A DNA stretch of 64,000 nucleotides from Planosporangium sp963837285 (GCA_963837285.1 CAWIMS010000005.1:1488001-1552000); one strand, 5' to 3'. Counted from the stretch's first letter, positions 11,376 to 20,654 are shown. The notes: generated by a model from the letters alone, not told the origin. A program made the numbers and translations.

Positions 11376-13374
11376 GAGACATCCTTCCGTACTGTGGGGG
11401 TGTGTGCCGGGCTGCCGCCTGGGTGACCCGGTCGAGCAGGATGCCGAGCAGGACGATGGCCACCCCGGCCGCCAGGCCCTTGCCGTACAGGCTGGTCTGC
11501 GAGAAGCCGGCGACGACGAGGTACCCGAGGGCGCCGGCACCGACCAGGCCGCCGACGACGACCATCGACAGGACGTAGATCAGACCCTGGTTGGCAGCCA
11601 GGGTCAGCGCACGACGGGCCAGCGGAAGCTGGACCTTCGAGATGATCTGCCAGGTACTCGAACCCGACGACGTTGCTGCCTCCACCACCGTCGCCGGCAC
11701 GCCACGGATCCCGTCCGCGACGAGCTTGATGGACACCGGCGCGGCGAACACGACCGCCGCCGCGATCGCGGTGAACCGGGTCGGGCCGAACAGGCCGAGG
11801 AACGGCACGAGGTACACGAACGCCGGCATCACCTGGGCCGCGTCGAGCGTGGGCCGGATCAGCCGGTCGGCCCGCTCGCTGCGGCCCATCCAGACCCCGA
11901 CGACCACGCCGAGCACCATCACCACGATGGTGGCGACCAGCGTGGACGCCAGCGTCACCATCGAGTCCTGCCACAGGCCGGTGCCGAGCAGCAGGCCCAG
12001 GCAGACCGCGGCCACGACCACCGCGCGGACCCCGGCGATCGTCGCGGTGATCGCCAGGATGACCGCGCAGGTCAGGTACCACGGCGAGTCCGCGATCAGG
12101 GACTGGAGCGGGTTGAGCAGGCCGTACGTGACCGCGTTGCGGATCCCCGTGGTCACGTCGACCAGGTGCAGCTGCACCCAGCTGGTGGCTTGCGCGACCC
12201 CGTCCCCGATCGGACCGCCGAGCCAGCCGTCCGGCTGCGGGCCCGGGAATTCCGCGGCCCAGACGAAGGTGTACGAGAGATAGATCGCCACCAGCGTCAG
12301 CACGCCGAGGCCGGCCAGGACGATCCGGCGGATTTTCGCCGCCCCGGCCCGGTTGGCGCGGTTGGCGTCCTCGACCCGGACGCTGGCCGCGGTGGTGACC
12401 CGGTCGAGCACGATCGCCATCACCACGATCGCGAGGCCGCCCACGAACGCGATGCCGACCTGGAGATGTTGCAGCGCGTTGACCACGGTGCTGCCGAGGC
12501 CGGGCGCGCCGATCAGCGCGGCGATGGTGACCATCGACAGCGCGCACATCGTGGTCTGGTTGATGCCGAGCACGATGGTCCGCCTGGCCATCGGCAGCTG
12601 TACCTTGCGCAGCAGTTGCCACCGGGTCGCGCCGAGTGACTCGCTCGCCTCCAGCGCCGCCGCCGGTACCCCGCGGATGCCGTGGGCGGTGATCCGGATG
12701 ACCGGCGGCATCGCGTAGATCAGCGTCGCGATGACCGCCGACGCCGGCCCGATGAGGAAGAACAGCGTGAGCGGCGCGAGGTACACGAACGTCGGCATGG
12801 TCTGCATGAAGTCGAGGACCGGGGTGGCGATCCGTTCGGCCCGGCGGGACAGGCCCACCCAGACGCCGAGCGGGATCCCGATCACCAGGCAGATCAGCAC
12901 CGCGGCGAGGGTCAGCGCCAGCGTGTCCATGCTCTGCTGCCACAGGCCGAGCGCGCCGAACGACAGGAACCCGAGCCCGGCCAGTACCGCCATCCGCAGG
13001 TTGGCCAGGGCGTACCCGGCGAGCACGGCGAGCGCGACCACGCCCAGCCAGCCGATCACCGGTACCGGCCGGCCGTACGACGGCTGGCTGATCAGGTACT
13101 GGATGAACGTGGTCAGGTGGTCGATGGCCGACCGGATCACGTCGAGGAAGCCGCTGAAGAACGGGTTGGTGGCCCGGTGCGTGTTGATGTAGTCGCGCAG
13201 CTCGTTGAGCCGCAGGTGCAGCGGGGACAGCCGGGCCGCCGCCAGCGGCAGCGTGTTCCGGCCGTGCAACGGGATCCACAGCAGGATCCACGCGGCGAGG
13301 ATGCCCAGCACGATCCACGGCCGGCCGAGCCGGCGCGCCTCGCGGCGGATCGCGGTGGCGGTGATGGCGGTCAC
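11368..13374 (-). CDS. Fused tandem ABC permease for glycine betaine/quaternary amines
   Basis: 668-residue membrane protein made of two ProW-like permease modules in one chain, rather than a homodimer of one. Module 1 (about residues 150-340) and module 2 (about 470-650) each have a LWQ-SM-TLA start, GVWxGxSxRA, a MP(T/A)FVYL helix, the HGIRGVPAA/DGIRGVPAT coupling loop and a terminal LLDRVT or VLDRVT. The GTG start at 13374 overlaps the ATPase stop as GTGA. The first module is preceded by an extra N-terminal segment with several hydrophobic stretches. The two halves have diverged, so they may have specialised. Confidence 0.9.
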   Translation of the reverse strand: MTAITATAIRREARRLGRPWIVLGILAAWILLWIPLHGRNTLPLAAARLSPLHLRLNELRDYINTHRATNPFFSGFLDVIRSAIDHLTTFIQYLISQPSYGRPVPVIGWLGVVALAVLAGYALANLRMAVLAGLGFLSFGALGLWQQSMDTLALTLAAVLICLVIGIPLGVWVGLSRRAERIATPVLDFMQTMPTFVYLAPLTLFFLIGPASAVIATLIYAMPPVIRITAHGIRGVPAAALEASESLGATRWQLLRKVQLPMARRTIVLGINQTTMCALSMVTIAALIGAPGLGSTVVNALQHLQVGIAFVGGLAIVVMAIVLDRVTTAASVRVEDANRANRAGAAKIRRIVLAGLGVLTLVAIYLSYTFVWAAEFPGPQPDGWLGGPIGDGVAQATSWVQLHLVDVTTGIRNAVTYGLLNPLQSLIADSPWYLTCAVILAITATIAGVRAVVVAAVCLGLLLGTGLWQDSMVTLASTLVATIVVMVLGVVVGVWMGRSERADRLIRPTLDAAQVMPAFVYLVPFLGLFGPTRFTAIAAAVVFAAPVSIKLVADGIRGVPATVVEAATSSGSSTWQIISKVQLPLARRALTLAANQGLIYVLSMVVVGGLVGAGALGYLVVAGFSQTSLYGKGLAAGVAIVLLGILLDRVTQAAARHTPPQYGRMSRE

Positions 13375-14444
13375 GCCGGCACCACGGTCGGGGTCTTGTC
13401 CCCCGGAGTTCTGTCCTCGGCGACGATCACCCGCAGGATCGCGTCGTCGTCCACGACGCCGAGCAGGTCGCCGTCGCGGACCACGCGTACCGGGCTGGCC
13501 GACGACAGCACGACCCGGGCGGCGTCCCGGACGATCACGTCCGGATCCAGCTCGGGACCGTCGAGGTCGTCGCCGTCCCCGACCGGCCGCATCACCCACC
13601 GGATCGTGAGCACGTGCGACTTCGGTACGTCGGACGTGAAATCGCGGACGTAGTCGTCGGCCGGCGCGCCGACCACCTCGTCCGGCCGGCCGACCTGTAC
13701 CGTCTGGCCGTCCCGCATGATCAGGATCCGGTCGCCGAGCCGGAGCGCCTCGTGCAGGTCGTGGGTGATGAAGACCATCGTCTTGCCGACCTCGCGGTGC
13801 AGCCGGATGACCTCGTTCTGCATGTCCCGGCGGATCAGCGGGTCGAGCGCGGAGAACGGCTCGTCGAAGAACAGGATCTCCGGGTCGACGGCGAGCGCCC
13901 GGCCGAGCCCGACCCGCTGCTGCATACCGCCGGAGAGCTGGTCCGGGTAGGCGTCCGCGTACCCGGACAGGCCGACCAGGTCGAGCACCTCGGTCGCCCG
14001 CCGGTACCGGTTGTCCCGGCCCACCCCGCGGATCTCCAGGCCGTACGCGATGTTGTCGATGACCCGCCGGTGCGGCAGCAGGCCGAAGTGCTGGAAGACC
14101 ATCGCGAACCGGTGCCGGCGCAGCTCGCGCAGCCGCTTGTCGTCGGCCGCCCGGATGTCCTCGCCGTCGAAGAGCACCCGGCCGGCGGTCGGCTCGACCA
14201 GCCGGGTCAGGCAGCGCACCAGCGTCGACTTGCCGGACCCGGACAGGCCCATCACCACGAAGACCTCGCCCGGCGCGACGGTGAACGAGATGTCGCGTAC
14301 CGCGGCGACGCAGCCGGTCCGCTCCCGCAGCTCGCTGCGGGACAGGTCGGCGAGCGGCGTGCCGACGACCCGGTCGGCCCGGGGACCGAACACCTTCCAC
14401 AGGCCCTCGACGTCGAGGACGGCGGGCTTTGTCGTCTCCGTCAT
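13371..14444 (-). CDS. Glycine betaine/proline-type ABC transporter ATPase
   Basis: 357-residue ProV/OpuAA-like ATPase powering the fused permease. Walker A GLSGSGKST, signature LSGGMQQRVGLGRAL, Walker B ILFFDEPFSALD and H-loop FITHDLHEA are all present. A segment between the N-terminal strand and Walker A (ADRVVGTPLADLSRSEL) is a ProV-family hallmark. The last 100 residues resemble a single degenerate CBS-like domain, the region that senses ionic strength in OpuA; whether it senses anything here is unknown. It starts 20 nt after betB. Confidence 0.92.
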   Translation of the reverse strand: MTETTKPAVLDVEGLWKVFGPRADRVVGTPLADLSRSELRERTGCVAAVRDISFTVAPGEVFVVMGLSGSGKSTLVRCLTRLVEPTAGRVLFDGEDIRAADDKRLRELRRHRFAMVFQHFGLLPHRRVIDNIAYGLEIRGVGRDNRYRRATEVLDLVGLSGYADAYPDQLSGGMQQRVGLGRALAVDPEILFFDEPFSALDPLIRRDMQNEVIRLHREVGKTMVFITHDLHEALRLGDRILIMRDGQTVQVGRPDEVVGAPADDYVRDFTSDVPKSHVLTIRWVMRPVGDGDDLDGPELDPDVIVRDAARVVLSSASPVRVVRDGDLLGVVDDDAILRVIVAEDRTPGDKTPTVVPA

Positions 14445-14464
14445 AGCGTGCCTCCGGGGTGCGC

Positions 14465-15952
14465 TCAGGGCCGGAACCAGTGCTGCGGGCGGGGCCGGAT
14501 GTTCTGCCAGATGTGCTTGATCTCGCGGTACTCGTCGAGCCCGGTCGGACCCAGTTCACGGCCGACGCCGGACTGCTTGAAGCCACCCCACTCGGCCTGC
14601 GGCAGGTACGGGTGGTAATCGTTGATCCAGACGGTGCCGTGGCGCAGCCGGCGCGCCACCCGCTGGGCCCGCCCCGCGTCGCCCGTCCACACCGCGCCGG
14701 CCAGCCCGTAATCGGTGTCGTTGGCGATCCGGACCGCCGCGTCTTCGCCGCCATCTTCGTCACCGTCAGGGAAGGTTTCGACGGTCAGCACCGGGCCGAA
14801 CGACTCGTCGGCGACCGCCCGCATGCCGGACCGGCACCCGTCGAGCACGGTCGGCAGGTAGTAGAAGCCGTTCGCCAGCGCCGGATCGTCGGGACGCCGG
14901 CCGCCGCAGCGCAGGACCGCGCCTTCGGCGACCGCGTCGGCCACGTACCGCTCGACCTTGGCCCGGTGGTCGGCCGAGATCAGCGGGCCGGTCTCCGCCT
15001 CCGGATCGAACGGGCCGCCCAGCCGGATCCGCCCGGCCCGGCGCACCGCCTCGTCGACGAACGCGTCGTGGATGCTGTCTGCGACGATCAGCCGGGCGCC
15101 CGCCGAGCACACTTGTCCACTGTGGAGGAAAACGGCGGTGAGCGCGAAGTCGACCGCGGTCTCGAAGTCGGCGTCGGCGAAAACCACGTTGGGGTTCTTG
15201 CCGCCGAGTTCCAGCGCGACCTTCTTGACGGTACCCGCGGCGGCCGCCATCACCCGCCGACCGGTCCCCAGGCCGCCGGTGAACGACACCAGGTCGACGG
15301 CCGGATGCTCGGCCAGCGGCGCACCGGCGTCCGGACCGGCGCCCAGGACGAGGTTGGCGACGCCCGGTGGCAGGCCGGCCTCCTGGAGCGCCCGCATCAG
15401 CAGGATCGCCGTCGACGGGGTCAGCTCGCTCGGCTTCAGCACGAACGTGTTGCCGGCCGCCAGCGCGGGGGCCACCTTCCAGGACGCCTGTAACAGCGGG
15501 TAGTTCCACGGGGTGATGAGGCCGCACACGCCGACCGGCTCGTACACCACCTGGCTGACCGCGTCGGCGCGACCGGTGTCCACGACCCGACCGTTGTCCG
15601 TGCCGCTGATCCCGGCGAAGTACCGGAAGCAGGCCACCACGTCGTCGATGTCGTACTCGGCTTCGACCAGACGCTTCCCGGTGTCGAGCGCCTCGGCCCG
15701 GGACAACTCCTTCCTGTCCCGTTCGAGCAGGTCGGCCGCCCGGTAGAGGAGCGCGCCGCGGTCACGGGCCGGGGTCGCCGGCCACGGCCCGGTGTCGAAC
15801 GCGTGCCGGGCCGCCAGGATGGCGGCTTCGGTGTCGGCGCGGGTCGCCTCGGCGACGGTGGCGACGAGCGTGCCGTCGGCTGGGCAGTGGATCTCCCGGT
15901 GGCCGCCGGCAACGGAGTCCCGCCAGGCGCCTCCGATGTAGAGATCTGCCAC
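14465..15952 (-). CDS. betB: Betaine-aldehyde dehydrogenase (aldehyde dehydrogenase family)
   Basis: 495-residue NAD(P)-dependent aldehyde dehydrogenase. The GTG at 15952 is chosen because GGAGG lies 8 nt upstream; an upstream in-frame ATG at 15994 lies within the operator palindrome. Catalytic Cys282 is in SGQVCSAGAR and the general-base Glu248 in ELGGKNPN; the NAD-binding FTGGLGTGRRV loop is intact. Aldehyde dehydrogenase subfamilies are hard to separate by eye. The betaine-aldehyde call rests on the operon with a quaternary-amine transporter and the nearby choline dehydrogenase. It would turn betaine aldehyde into glycine betaine. Confidence 0.82.
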   Translation of the reverse strand: MADLYIGGAWRDSVAGGHREIHCPADGTLVATVAEATRADTEAAILAARHAFDTGPWPATPARDRGALLYRAADLLERDRKELSRAEALDTGKRLVEAEYDIDDVVACFRYFAGISGTDNGRVVDTGRADAVSQVVYEPVGVCGLITPWNYPLLQASWKVAPALAAGNTFVLKPSELTPSTAILLMRALQEAGLPPGVANLVLGAGPDAGAPLAEHPAVDLVSFTGGLGTGRRVMAAAAGTVKKVALELGGKNPNVVFADADFETAVDFALTAVFLHSGQVCSAGARLIVADSIHDAFVDEAVRRAGRIRLGGPFDPEAETGPLISADHRAKVERYVADAVAEGAVLRCGGRRPDDPALANGFYYLPTVLDGCRSGMRAVADESFGPVLTVETFPDGDEDGGEDAAVRIANDTDYGLAGAVWTGDAGRAQRVARRLRHGTVWINDYHPYLPQAEWGGFKQSGVGRELGPTGLDEYREIKHIWQNIRPRPQHWFRP

Positions 15953-15986
15953 GGCTCGCACCTCCGGGACGTTAGCGGGGTCCCTG

Positions 15987-16001
15987 TTGCGCAATGCGCA
16001 A
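15987..16001. promoter_or_regulatory. Operator-like 15-bp palindrome upstream of betB
   Basis: Perfect palindrome TTGCGCAATGCGCAA, 35-49 bp upstream of the betB GTG. A second imperfect palindrome, GTTCTCAATGGGGAAC, is at 16006-16021. The TTGCGCA/TGCGCA half-sites match the pair in the dmg promoter (6312-6337). Confidence 0.6.
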
Positions 16002-16061
16002 ATTAGTTCTCAATGGGGAACAGAATCACTCGCTGGCGCAAATCCGTCAACGGTTCTCGAT

Positions 16062-16132
16062 GATCGGCACAACTTCCGGCGAGTTGTTGCCTCCGCCCCC
16101 TCTGAGGCAACAACTTCCCGGAAGTTGTGCCA
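16062..16132. repeat. Nested-palindrome intergenic element, copy 2
   Basis: GATCGGCACAACTTCC..., loop, then ...CAACAACTTCCCGGAAGTTG ending GTGCCAG. It lies downstream of the sensor kinase gene (stop at 16156) and upstream of betB, 36 bp from the 18-bp minisatellite in the kinase C-terminus. Confidence 0.88.
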
Positions 16133-16155
16133 GCACGCGGGCCGACTTCGGGCGG

Positions 16156-18804
16156 TCATGGGGTGCGGTCGGCGTCGGCTATGTGGTCGGCGTCGGCTAT
16201 GTGGTCGGCGTCGGCTATGTGGTCGGCGTCGGCTATGTGGTCGGCGGCGGCTATGTGGTCCAGGACGGTACCGGTCCCGTCGACCGGCCTGGCCCGGCCG
16301 CTCTCGCCGCGTGGTACCCCGGCGCGCAACGAGTTGAGCGGGGCGCGCGGGTCGGCCGGCGCCACCGCGGTGGGCTGGTCCGGCTCCGGCTCGCCCGGTC
16401 CGACCATGATGTACTCGACGACCGGCGTCGCCCGTACTCCGATCGCCCGTTGCACCGCCGACTGGACCGCCGCCTGCACGACCGCCTGGGCCGCCTGCGC
16501 AGCCTGGTCCGATTGAGTGGCCTGAACCGCGGGCGGCGGTGACGCCGCCGGTACCGGTTGGGTCGCCCGCACCATCTCAGGGCGGAGCAGGCTGTGCCGC
16601 CGGCCGAGAAACCGGCCGCCGACGGGACCGTCGACCGGACCGTCGAACGGCTCACCCGCGCCGGCGGCGTCACCGGCGTCGGCAGGCCCCAAGGTGGCGC
16701 CTACCACCTGCGCGGTGATCCGTCCGGGTGGATCGATGTCGGTCGGGGCGATCGCCGGCGAGCGGGCCAGCAGGCCGGCCGGCAGCGTCACCCGGGCCGT
16801 GACGCCGGTGACCGGCGACGGTACGAGCTGGACGCCGACGCCGAGCTGGTGGGCCAGCCGCCCGACCACGTAGTGGCCCAGGTACCGGGCCGGGGCGCGC
16901 AGGAAGCTCTCCTCTCCGCGCAGCCGGGCGGTGGCCTGTGCCAGTTCCTCCGGCGACATGCCGATCCCCTGGTCGACGATGGCGATCAGGTACTGCCCGT
17001 TGAGCTGCCGGCCCTGGATGTCGACGTCCAGGTCGGGCGCGGAGGAGGTGAGCGCGTTCTCGATCAGTTCCGCGATCAGGTGGGCGAGCGGGCCGACCGA
17101 GCTTCCGTCGACGTACACCTCGTCGACGCGCCGCAACGCCACCCGGCGGTACTGCTCGACCTCGGCGACCGCCGCCCGGAGCAGCTCGACGATCGGTACC
17201 GGCGCCGCCGCCCACTGCCGGGGCGCCGCCTCGCCGGCCAGGACCAGCAGGCTCTCCGCGTTGCGGCGCATCCGGGTGGCCAGATGGTCCACCTCGTACA
17301 GGTCGGCGAGCCCGGCCGGGTCGCTGCGCTCGCGTTCCAGCCGGGAGATGAACCCGAGCTGGCGGCGTACCAGGCTCTGGTTGCGCCGGCCCAGGCTCGC
17401 CAGCGACTCGGAGATGTTGCGTCGCAGCAGCGCCTGCTCGGCGGCCAGCGCGTACGCGGTCGCGCGGACCCGGTCGAGCGCGGCGGCCACGGACCGGATC
17501 TCGGCGCTCGCGCGGGCCGGCACCCGGACCGGCTCGGGCGGCGGTACGGGCTCGTCGCCGGCCCCGTCGCCGGCCCTGTCGCCGGCCCTGTCGCCGGCCC
17601 CGTCGCCGGCCCTGTCGCCGGCCCTGTCGCCGGCCCCGTCGTCGGCCCTGGCCAGGACCCGCGCGAGCGACTCCGGCAGCCGTACCGACGCCAGCCGGTC
17701 GGCCTCGCTGGCCAGCACGGCAAGTGGCCGGGTGATCGACCGGACCGCCGCGACGATCAGTCCGATCCCGCCCAGCAGGCACAGCAGCGCGGCGCCGAGC
17801 AGGATCTCCAGCCGCCGGATCGCGCCGGTACGCAGCAGCGCCGCCCGCCGCCGGAGGTCGGTGCCGATCGACTGCTGCACATCCCGGGTGTCGTCGAGGA
17901 CCGAGGTCAGCGCCGACCACCACGACTGCGGGTCGGCCCGCACCGGCCGGCCGTCGGCGGCGTCCAGGGCGATGCCGTCGAGGTACGCCGCCTCGCCCGC
18001 CGCGCCGGTGCGCCACACGGCGTCGCTGGCGGCGCGCTGGGCCGGGGTGGCGTGCCGGGCGAACTGCGCCAGGGCCGCCTGCTGCGCGGCGTTCATGCCG
18101 GCGTACTGGACGAACTCGCCCTTGGCGAAGCCGCCGGCGGAGAACACGCCGTACAGGAAAGCCCGCTTCTGCGCGGTGTACTCCTTCACGTCGCCGATCG
18201 CGTCGAGCGCTGCGGCGTCGGCGCGCAGAGCCGGGTCGGGCGACCGGTCGAGTCCGAAGTCGACACCGCGCAGCGCCGCGATCCGCGCGGTGAAGTACCG
18301 GAACGTGCCGGCGCGGTCGGCCTTGCCGGAGTCGGCGTCGATCCGGACGGTCTCGATGTCGCCTAGCTGACGAAGGGCGGCCCGGGCCGCAGCCACACCC
18401 GCAGCCACACCCGCAGCCACACCCGCAGCCCCGCCGTGCGCGCCTCCCCCACCGAGGCCGGCCTGCCGGTCGACGGCCACCCGCGCGTTGTCGACCCGGC
18501 GGCGCTCCGGCTCGATCCCGTCCCGGAACGCGGCGTTGCCGGCGAGCAGGCCGATGGTCAGCCCGCGCTCCTCCTGAAGCTCCTGGATCAGGTTCTGGAC
18601 CGACAGCGCCAGGTCGGCCGAGCCCCGGGTGGCCTGCGCGGTCCGGTAGTCGCGCAGCCCGGTGGACGCGAGGACGGCGAGCAGGGCCAGCACCGCGATC
18701 ACCGGCAGGGCGAGGATCCTGGCCAGCCGCGCGCGGACGCCACGGGGACGCTTCGTCGGTTCGGGCAGTTGTCGGGGGTCTCTTTCGCGCACCGCACCTC
18801 CCAC
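16156..18804 (-). CDS. NIT-domain sensor histidine kinase with repetitive linkers
   Basis: About 882 residues. An N-terminal membrane helix (residues 28-48) is followed by an extracellular nitrate/nitrite-sensing (NIT)-like domain with the typical ELQEERGLTIGLLAGN, a second helix (about 335-355), a HAMP-like linker, and an HATPase domain (LIAELIENALTSSAPDLDV; VDQGIGMSPEEL). Such kinases usually sit beside roadblock, DUF742 and Ras-like GTPase genes (conservons); none is present here. Three stretches are minisatellites: AGVA repeats near residue 130, AGD[RG] x7 near 400, and ADHIAD repeats at the C-terminus. The start is uncertain: GTG at 18804, or GTG at 18792 behind GGAGGT. Confidence 0.85.
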   Translation of the reverse strand: MGGAVRERDPRQLPEPTKRPRGVRARLARILALPVIAVLALLAVLASTGLRDYRTAQATRGSADLALSVQNLIQELQEERGLTIGLLAGNAAFRDGIEPERRRVDNARVAVDRQAGLGGGGAHGGAAGVAAGVAAGVAAARAALRQLGDIETVRIDADSGKADRAGTFRYFTARIAALRGVDFGLDRSPDPALRADAAALDAIGDVKEYTAQKRAFLYGVFSAGGFAKGEFVQYAGMNAAQQAALAQFARHATPAQRAASDAVWRTGAAGEAAYLDGIALDAADGRPVRADPQSWWSALTSVLDDTRDVQQSIGTDLRRRAALLRTGAIRRLEILLGAALLCLLGGIGLIVAAVRSITRPLAVLASEADRLASVRLPESLARVLARADDGAGDRAGDRAGDGAGDRAGDRAGDGAGDEPVPPPEPVRVPARASAEIRSVAAALDRVRATAYALAAEQALLRRNISESLASLGRRNQSLVRRQLGFISRLERERSDPAGLADLYEVDHLATRMRRNAESLLVLAGEAAPRQWAAAPVPIVELLRAAVAEVEQYRRVALRRVDEVYVDGSSVGPLAHLIAELIENALTSSAPDLDVDIQGRQLNGQYLIAIVDQGIGMSPEELAQATARLRGEESFLRAPARYLGHYVVGRLAHQLGVGVQLVPSPVTGVTARVTLPAGLLARSPAIAPTDIDPPGRITAQVVGATLGPADAGDAAGAGEPFDGPVDGPVGGRFLGRRHSLLRPEMVRATQPVPAASPPPAVQATQSDQAAQAAQAVVQAAVQSAVQRAIGVRATPVVEYIMVGPGEPEPDQPTAVAPADPRAPLNSLRAGVPRGESGRARPVDGTGTVLDHIAAADHIADADHIADADHIADADHIADADRTP
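16168..16257. repeat. 18-bp in-frame minisatellite (5 copies) in kinase C-terminus
   Basis: Unit GTCGGCGTCGGCTATGTG, five tandem copies with one change in the last, encoding DHIADA on the minus strand. It forms the acidic C-terminal tail of the NIT kinase and is likely variable in length between strains. Confidence 0.95.
17557..17640. repeat. 12-bp in-frame minisatellite (7 copies) in kinase linker
   Basis: Unit GCCGGCCCTGTC or GCCGGCCCCGTC, seven copies, encoding AGDR/AGDG on the minus strand, between the HAMP-like region and the kinase core. Confidence 0.95.
18389..18424. repeat. 12-bp in-frame repeat (3 copies) in NIT domain
   Basis: Unit GCAGCCACACCC, three perfect copies, coding for AGVA repeats on the minus strand within the predicted extracellular sensor domain. 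Confidence 0.9.
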
Positions 18805-18884
18805 CGATCCGGCGGCACGGGCGCCGGATCAGCGTCGGCTGATTTTAGGACGAGCCAGCTACTTAAATACAAGAGTTTCCATAC

Positions 18885-18909
18885 GTGAGTATTCTGCCCA
18901 AATACTCAC
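18885..18909 (-). terminator. Hairpin at the end of betA
   Basis: Perfect 9-bp stem GTGAGTATT/AATACTCAC with a 7-nt loop, overlapping the betA stop codon at 18906-18908. It is AT-rich for this genome. On the minus strand it is followed by a moderately AT-rich stretch without a clean U-run. It could end betA transcription or act as an operator for the kinase gene beginning about 80 bp further on. Confidence 0.5.
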
Positions 18910-20567
18910 TGGCGCGGTGACCGTTCGTGACGGTAATAGGCGATCGGCTCCGGCGCTAGTGGCGGGTCGCCCAGAATGAGATCGGCCGCCTTCTCCCCGA
19001 TCATGATCACCGGTGCGTAGATGTTGCCGTTGGTCACGTACGGCATGGCGGAAGCGTCCACCACGCGCAGCCCGACGAGCCCGTGCACGGCCATCGTGGT
19101 GGGGTCCAGCACCGACAGCGGGTCGGTGCCCAGCCGGCAGGTACCGGACGGGTGCAGCGCGGTCTCGCCCTCCCGGGCCACCCAGTCGAGGATCTCCGCG
19201 TCGGACTCGACGGCCGGCCCGGGCGACGTCTCGCCACCGTTGAACGGCGCCAGCGCGGGCTGATTCAGGATGCGCCGGGCCACCCGGACCGCCTCGACCC
19301 ATTCCCGCCGGTCCTGGTCGGTGGAGAGGTAGTTGAAGCGCAGCTCCGGGTGTACCCGAGGATCTTTGCTCTTGATCTTGATCGTCCCCCGCGCGTCGGA
19401 GTACATCGGGCCGACGTGGACCTGGTATCCGTGCCCCGCCGCGGGGGCCGACCCGTCGTAGCGCACGGCGATCGGGAGGAAATGGAACATCAGGTTCGGG
19501 TACGCGACGGTGTCGTTGCCGCGGACGAAGCCGCCGGCCTCGAAGTGGTTGGTCGCGCCCGGCCCGCTGCGCAGGAACAGCCACCGCGCGCCGATCCCGG
19601 GGCGGTGCCGCCACTTGAGGTAGGGCTGCATCGACACCGGCTGGGTGCAGGCGTACTGGATGTACACCTCAAGGTGGTCCTGGAGGTTTCCGCCGACACC
19701 GGGCAGGTCGTGCACCACGTCGACGCCGAGCCGTTCGAGTTCGGTGGCGTTCCCGACACCGGAGAGCTGGAGGAGCTGGGGAGTGTTGATCGAGCCGCCG
19801 CACAGGATGATCTCGCCGCCCCCGGCCCGGCGGGTCGCGCCCCGGTGCCGGTAGTCCACGCCGATCGCGCGGGTGCCGTCGAAGATGACCCGGGTGACGA
19901 ACGCCCGGGTGCGTACGGTCAGGTTGGGGCGCTTCGTCGCGGGGCGCAGGTAGGCGCCGGACGCGGACAGCCGCCGTCCTCTGTGGATGGTGCGGTCGAA
20001 GGCGGCGAAGCCCTCCTGGCGGTATCCGTTGACGTCGTCGGTACGCGGGTAGCCGGCCTCCTCGGTGGCCTTCAGGAACGCCGCGAACAGCGGGTTGCTC
20101 GCCGGGCCGCGTTCGAGTACGAGCGGGCCGTCGTGGCCGCGGAACCCGTCGTCGGGCGCGGCGGCCAGGCAGTTCTCCATCCGCCGGAAGTACGGGAGGC
20201 AGTGCGCGTAGTCCCAGGTGGACATTCCCAGGTCGGCACCCCACCGCTCGTAGTCCAGCGGGTTGCCGCGCTGGAAGATCATCCCGTTGATGCTGCTCGA
20301 CCCGCCGAGTACCTTGCCCCGGGCGTGGTAGATCCGCCGGCCACCCATGTGCGGCTCGGGCTCCGACTCGTACCGCCAGTCGTAGAACCGGCTGCCGATC
20401 GGGAACGTGAGCGCGGCCGGCATGTGGATGAACACGTCCCACGGGTAGTCCGGCCGGCCGGCCTCCAGCACGAGGACCCGGTTGCCCGGGTCGGCGGACA
20501 GCCGGTTGGCCAGGACACTCCCGGCCGACCCGCCCCCGACGATCACAAAGTCGTACCGTCCCGTCAC
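18906..20567 (-). CDS. betA: Choline dehydrogenase (GMC oxidoreductase)
   Basis: 553 residues from the GTG at 20567, preceded by GGGAGG a few nt upstream; a longer reading to 20588 would start inside a repeat element. The FAD motif VIVGGGSAGSVLANRLS is at the N-terminus, the GMC signature GKVLGGSSSING near residue 85, and the C-terminal ALHPSGTCRLG and GNIYAPVIMIGEKAAD match the BetA family, with the catalytic His in the HPSGTC motif. The predicted reaction is choline to betaine aldehyde. A related alcohol dehydrogenase role is possible, but the betB/transporter operon and the divergent regulator favour choline. Confidence 0.88.
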   Translation of the reverse strand: MTGRYDFVIVGGGSAGSVLANRLSADPGNRVLVLEAGRPDYPWDVFIHMPAALTFPIGSRFYDWRYESEPEPHMGGRRIYHARGKVLGGSSSINGMIFQRGNPLDYERWGADLGMSTWDYAHCLPYFRRMENCLAAAPDDGFRGHDGPLVLERGPASNPLFAAFLKATEEAGYPRTDDVNGYRQEGFAAFDRTIHRGRRLSASGAYLRPATKRPNLTVRTRAFVTRVIFDGTRAIGVDYRHRGATRRAGGGEIILCGGSINTPQLLQLSGVGNATELERLGVDVVHDLPGVGGNLQDHLEVYIQYACTQPVSMQPYLKWRHRPGIGARWLFLRSGPGATNHFEAGGFVRGNDTVAYPNLMFHFLPIAVRYDGSAPAAGHGYQVHVGPMYSDARGTIKIKSKDPRVHPELRFNYLSTDQDRREWVEAVRVARRILNQPALAPFNGGETSPGPAVESDAEILDWVAREGETALHPSGTCRLGTDPLSVLDPTTMAVHGLVGLRVVDASAMPYVTNGNIYAPVIMIGEKAADLILGDPPLAPEPIAYYRHERSPRQ

Positions 20568-20579
20568 CACACCTCCCAA

Positions 20580-20654
20580 GATCGGCACAACTTCCAGGAA
20601 GTTGTTGCCTCAGTCCCCCGGTTTGGCCACAACTTCCGGGAAGTTGTGACGATC
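20580..20654. repeat. Nested-palindrome intergenic element, copy 3
   Basis: GATCGGCACAACTTCCAGGA...TTGTTGCCTCAG, loop, then GGCCACAACTTCCGGGAAGT ending GTGACGATC. This is the only copy in a divergent gap (betA/iclR), where it fills the betA leader and lies 24 bp before the iclR -10. Its TTCC/GGAA cores could be confused with an IclR-type operator. Confidence 0.88.
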
